A DNA stretch of 64,000 nt from Ochotona curzoniae (lineage: Eukaryota; Chordata; Mammalia; Lagomorpha; Ochotonidae). This document shows positions 59,751 through 64,000 of this stretch, one piece after another; the first letter of the stretch is position 1; each line of letters opens with the position of its first letter. A program made the position numbers and the translations under genes. The notes beneath the pieces are model-generated. The model worked only from the letters and a program-made list of their open reading frames with translations. It did no database searches and had not been told where the DNA came from. The DNA is taken from contig NW_024466459.1 of the NCBI RefSeq assembly GCF_017591425.1, forward strand, positions 8,804,001 through 8,868,000. The letters are read 5' to 3'.

Positions 59751-60186
59751 GAAAAAGTTTTTTGTTTTTGTTTGTTTTTTTTTTTTCATGTAGAGCCAAG
59801 TGAGACTTTGTCTTTCCTGGGAAATAGCTCTTTCCCCTGACATAAACTTGACGTTTCATGCTTTCTTTCCTTTCCTTTTTTCTTTCCTCTAATGTCAGAT
59901 TAGCTTGTCTATTTTTTTTTTTTCCCAGCTTTTTCAGGCCATGATGGTGATTTTGAAAAAATAAGTTAGTACCTCTCTGGGTTCATGTTGAGGTCTGTGC
60001 AGGCGGACCTGCCCAAGCTGTGGTGGCCGAGCTCACCCCGAAGCACGCTCTGAGGGGCTGAGCTCCTCCTGTGGTGCCGAGCAGGAGCCTCGGGGTAAGA
60101 GCCGACACTGGTGTTTCAGTGGCTCAGAGTTGCACTCAATGCCCGCTTGCAGAAGGCATCAAAATTCCACATTAAGGAAGCATGTC
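59751..60186 (+). other. RNF157 intron 2, nothing recognised
   Basis: T-rich start, then non-repetitive sequence. Confidence 0.4.
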
Positions 60187-60505
60187 AGAGACTGCACACA
60201 TATGCACACAAACAGGTACATGCACATATACACGCACACACGAATAGGCACAGACACAGTGCATGCACATATATACACAGAGACACAGATATGCATGTGC
60301 ACACGTACACACAGACATACAAACAGGCATAGGCACACACAGGCAGACATGGACACACGAAGAGGCACACATACACACAGGCAAACATGGACACACGAAG
60401 AGGCACACATGTACATGCACACACATATATACATATATAGTACATACAGACACATGTGTACACACATGCACACACGTATACACACCTGCACACACACACA
60501 GGCAA
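60187..60505. repeat. (CA)n-rich imperfect array with a 38-bp subrepeat
   Basis: About 320 bp of interrupted CA/CATA repeats. A 38-bp unit (containing catggacacacgaagaggca) is present twice at 60341-60378 and from 60379. Confidence 0.9.
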
Positions 60506-60620
60506 ACTTACTCTTGGCCCGACCCAGTGTACAGGGAGGAGCCAGTATGCATCCTTCCCCTCTCCCTGAATGTTCTATTGTGAGTGAGGACACCTCACAA
60601 TCACAGCTTACTCATGCTGG

Positions 60621-62150
60621 ATTTTTTTTTTTTTTTTAGATGAGGTTTACATAGTTGAGAAGGATACGTGAGCAGCTGGACCACTGATTAGGGTGGGAAG
60701 CGTCGAGGAATAGGGGAAAGTGGATGAAACCATTGTTTCCAATTTTCTTTTTCTTCTTCCTGCATGTGGGGGAAGTGGGAGAGAAGGGGAGAAGCCGCAC
60801 CCAGCATCCTGACCACATCAGTACCCAGGGATGGGGAACAGCCACCCAATACCATCCCACCATCCCAGATGTGGAGCATGCTCTGAGGGTTCTGCACAAG
60901 CGGTTTCAGTAGTTCTGAAATGCTGTCGATTTCATTGATCCAAGGATGGTAAATCCTTCCAAGTCCATTGGCTGACAGTCCACCTTAGAGTCTCACCACC
61001 CAGATACTTGCTGTGGTCACTTGGCTGGGAGAGTTGTCCAATTTGTTCTGCCCTCCATCCTCTGCTATGGTGCTAGATGTCCTCTGCAGGCCCCGATGGA
61101 CTGCTGTACTGCCTATGTGCATCTGGGCACCATCTTCAGCAACTGAGGATGCCCAGTTCTGACACAGGCACTGCGCGGTCAGACCACAGATCCTGCAATT
61201 CTCCCTATAGCTGGAGTTCTGAGTCCAGTGTTCCGTTAGGAAGGGTAGTCTCCAAAGAAACCTCGCCTGCCGTGTCCCCAGAGCTGGCTCCTGTGTGTGC
61301 TAGCCAGTGCACAGACCAGCTCAATCCATCCCCCACATCAGCTTACATACTGGTGGCTGCAGTTGCTGGGTCAGTTCTATCTCCAGCCCCATCTCTTACA
61401 CATACTAATGGATGCTGGGTCCAGCTCAACCCTGCCCACCACACACTCAGCCTTCATGTACACCAGTGGGAGCTGCAGTCCAGTTGGAGCGACCTCAATA
61501 ACCCTTGCCAGACCCGTCCCTACTCCTGGTTCCTGCGCATGCCAGTGTGAGCAGCAGACTGGTCTGGTCTCTCCCACAGCCCTTTTGCCTTTTGTACACA
61601 CCAAAGAATGCCTCAGGCTGGCTCAGGCCAACTGACCTCACTATCCAGCCCACTTCCAGCCCTGAACCTTGCACTCTGCAGGTGGTTCTGCAGTTTAGTT
61701 TGACAGGACTTGCCCCCATTGCCAGCACTTGCTAGCTGATGGCTGTGGCAGAGCCCAACCAGCCTGTACTTGCTCTGAATCATGCATGCACCAGTGGATA
61801 CAGTTGCTTGGCCCAGCCTGGCTCTCCCCCTAAATCAGTTCACATGCTGATCAACAAAATCAACGGGTATCGTAGCCCTGCACAGCCTGTTCTGCCCCGG
61901 TCTCAGTTCTCAACACACCAGCAGGAGTGGTGGCCCAACAGAGGAATTCTCGCTGCCGTACCAGGCTCACTCTCCACTCAGGGTCTCATGTGTGCTGGTG
62001 GGTGCTGTGGTTCAGTCTGGTATGGCCCACCTCACCTTGGCATTTGCTGGTGGGTACTACAGCCTGGCCCAGCCCACCCTGCCCCACGTTCCAGTTCATA
62101 TTAATATGTGCTGCAGCCTAGACCAGCCTGGACTGCCCCTAGTCCCAGGC
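60621..62150 (-). repeat. Unidentified long non-coding retroposon, copy B, 3' part
   Basis: The T run at 60621-60638 is the A tail of a minus-strand insertion. 60640 to about 62085 is almost identical to copy A read in reverse, with a 9-base insertion near 61855 as the main difference. It is in RNF157 intron 2. Confidence 0.75.
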
Positions 62151-62204
62151 ATAACATTATGGTTGGTGTTGTGGCCCAGTGTGGCCTGTGCTGCACACCA
62201 CACA

Positions 62205-62467
62205 GAAACATCTTCCATCTTGCCTGTTTGCTCAAGTAGCCTCAATGACTGGAGCTGAGCCAATCCAAAGTCAGGAGCCAGAAGCTTCTCCTCGGTCTCC
62301 CAAGCAGGTACAGGGTCCCAAGACTTTAGGTCATCCTCTACTGCTTTCCTAGGCAACAAACAGGAAGCTAGATGGGAAGTGGAGCAGCCAATACATGAAC
62401 TGGTGCCCATAAAGGATTTCAGTGCATTAAGGGTGAGGTGTCAGTGCCGGGCCACCATGCTGGGCCC
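62205..62467 (-). repeat. C-type SINE fragment inside copy B
   Basis: Reversed core and 5' end (ccaccatgctgggccc) are present, but the A-tail end is missing, so it was trimmed after insertion. Confidence 0.75.
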
Positions 62468-64000
62468 TAGTCTTGATTCTTGTGCTCACCTGAAGGGACT
62501 GCATACTGACAGAGGAGTTCCCCAAGCTCCTCTATCAGGTCATCTCCATGTGGCAGATCTCATGTACACCAGTGGGCCCTTGTCCCAGTGTGACTCGACC
62601 CACCTCTTGTCCTGGCAGGAATAGAGGCCTTGTCTGACCCACATCCATTCTAGCTCTTGTTGGGTGCTACAGTTCAGCCATAGCTGCTTCACACCCAGAC
62701 CCAATGCTTGTGTGGTTCAGTGGGTGGTGCTGAGACCTATCCCAGCCTGTTCTACACCTGTTGGCTCTCACATGCACCAATGGGTGTTGGAGTCTGGTCC
62801 AGTCTGACACCCCAGACCCAGTCCACACCCTGGAGCCAGTCCACACCCATACCGAGGTAAACTTCAGTTATGTCTAGCAATTAGTGACCCCCTTTCCAGT
62901 TCTCATGCTCACCAGCGGGAACCATAATCCAGCCGTAGTGCCCTGGTCTCTCCAGACCTGTTCCAGGCCTCTTCCCAGCCACAGATCACCGGCATGTGCC
63001 AGTGGTTGGTTGCTCTGACCCAACCCGGCTTTGCCATTCCCCTTTCTGGCCTTTGCCACTGGAATCTGTAGCCTGGTCTGGCCCAGCCTGCCCCCAGTCC
63101 CAACTCCCACTGGTGGGTGCTGCAACCTAGCCTTGTCCAGTCTGCCCCCGTCTCTACCTAGCTTTCATGCAAACTAGTAGGTAAATAGCCTAGCTTAGCA
63201 TGGCTCATACTTCATCCTGGCTCCTGCACATGTCAATGTGTCAAGGTTTAGCCCAGCCCTGCCCAGTCCACCCCCAGTATCCCCAGAACCAACCCATACA
63301 CCTGCTGACAAGTGGAGTTTCCTTGCTTAGCCTGACCAGCGCTCAGGCCTGAATCACATGTTTAGCAGGAGCTACAGCCCACCAGGGGAGTTCCCTAAGT
63401 TCCCCCACCAGGCTTATTCCCAGACCCAGATCTCACATATGCCAGCAGGTGCTAAGCCCTTACCCAGCATACTCTGTCCCCTCTGTCTCGGCCTTTGTAT
63501 GAGCTGGTCGATGTTGCAGCCCAGTCTACCCCCACACCCCATTCTTGGGTGTGCCTGTGGGTGCTGCAGCCTGGAACAGCACAGCCTGTTCCCAACCCAG
63601 TACCCATGAGTGTCTTAGGATTCCATGGTCATGCCTAGCTCAGCCTGTCACTACTCCCAGCTCTTGAACAAGCCAGTAAACATAGAATCTGTCCACAGAC
63701 CTGGTTCTCTCACATGCTGGTTAGTGTCATGGCCTAGGCTGACATTACCCATACTCTGTTCCAACACTCACTGGTGGTTTCTGTGATCTAACCTTGCCAG
63801 CTAGGCCCCCAGCCCTAGTATGTGCCAGTGAGTGGTGGTCAGCGGTGGTCAATGCTAACTAGCCCAGCTCAGGTTTCCCATGCAGGCAGATGCGTTGGCA
63901 TAGTCTGACCCATAAAGGTCCTCTCTCCTACAGCTTCCCTTCTCCAAACCTCAGCCTCCCCATTTACCTGCAAGTACAGTGGCCCTGTCCGTGGAAGTCC
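62468..64000 (-). repeat. Unidentified retroposon, copy B, upstream unit array (runs off window)
   Basis: The array of degenerate units (theme CACATGCACCAGTGGGTGCT, GCAGCCCAGTCCAGCCTG) continues past an embedded SINE fragment to the window end, so copy B is at least 3.3 kb. Units differ in length and sequence, and no conserved open frame runs through them. Confidence 0.6.

Noticed and set aside
60172..60495. Cys/Val-rich and His/Thr-rich frames over 60130-60640
   Set aside because: Translations of a CA-repeat array.
60187..60505. CRISPR-like regular repeats
   Set aside because: Simple-sequence array in a mammalian intron; spacers are absent.
60636..62258. Open frames of 60-157 codons in retroposon copies A and B, identical in both
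   Set aside because: The match only reflects the near-identity of the repeats. Frames fall on both strands and copy C does not keep them.

Overview
This window is nuclear DNA from a mammal, most likely a lagomorph and more probably a pika (Ochotona) than a rabbit. The main clue is the dominant interspersed repeat. It is a tRNA-derived SINE of about 330 bp with an A box, a degenerate B box, a conserved core and an A-rich end, as in lagomorph C-repeats. More than fifty copies or fragments of different ages occur in both orientations. The species call rests on remembered subfamily features, not on a search.

Three conserved protein-coding genes appear in the order expected from human 17q25.1, read in reverse. 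QRICH2 (+) occupies 1857-17154: one 3.8 kb exon packed with 10-residue repeats, then fifteen small exons for the conserved coiled-coil C-terminal half. The N-terminal exons lie before the window. UBALD2 (-) is complete: three coding exons between 23723 and 20682 give a 163-residue UBA-like protein, with a CpG-island promoter carrying an array of CCAAT boxes. RNF157 (+) begins in a second CpG island. Exon 1 is at 42675-42762 and exon 2 at 58088-58206, and the remaining exons lie beyond 64000. The genes share no pathway: QRICH2 is a sperm-flagellum protein, UBALD2 a small UBA-like protein and RNF157 an E3 ubiquitin ligase.

Between and inside the genes the sequence is mostly retroposon debris: SINEs (several nested, with readable target-site duplications), old L1 pieces at 49.7-53.0 kb, MIR and L2 remnants, a truncated 5S rRNA pseudogene, a U2 snRNA fragment and simple repeats.

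The least explained component is a long non-coding repeat with an A-rich 3' end and an upstream array of degenerate 55-85 bp units, present three times: 31.2-32.7 kb (+), 46.0-47.05 kb (-, diverged) and 60.6-64.0 kb (-, running off the window). The first and third copies are nearly identical and inverted, and they bracket the RNF157 promoter and first two exons. No operon, CRISPR array or mobile gene cassette is present, as expected for a vertebrate chromosome.
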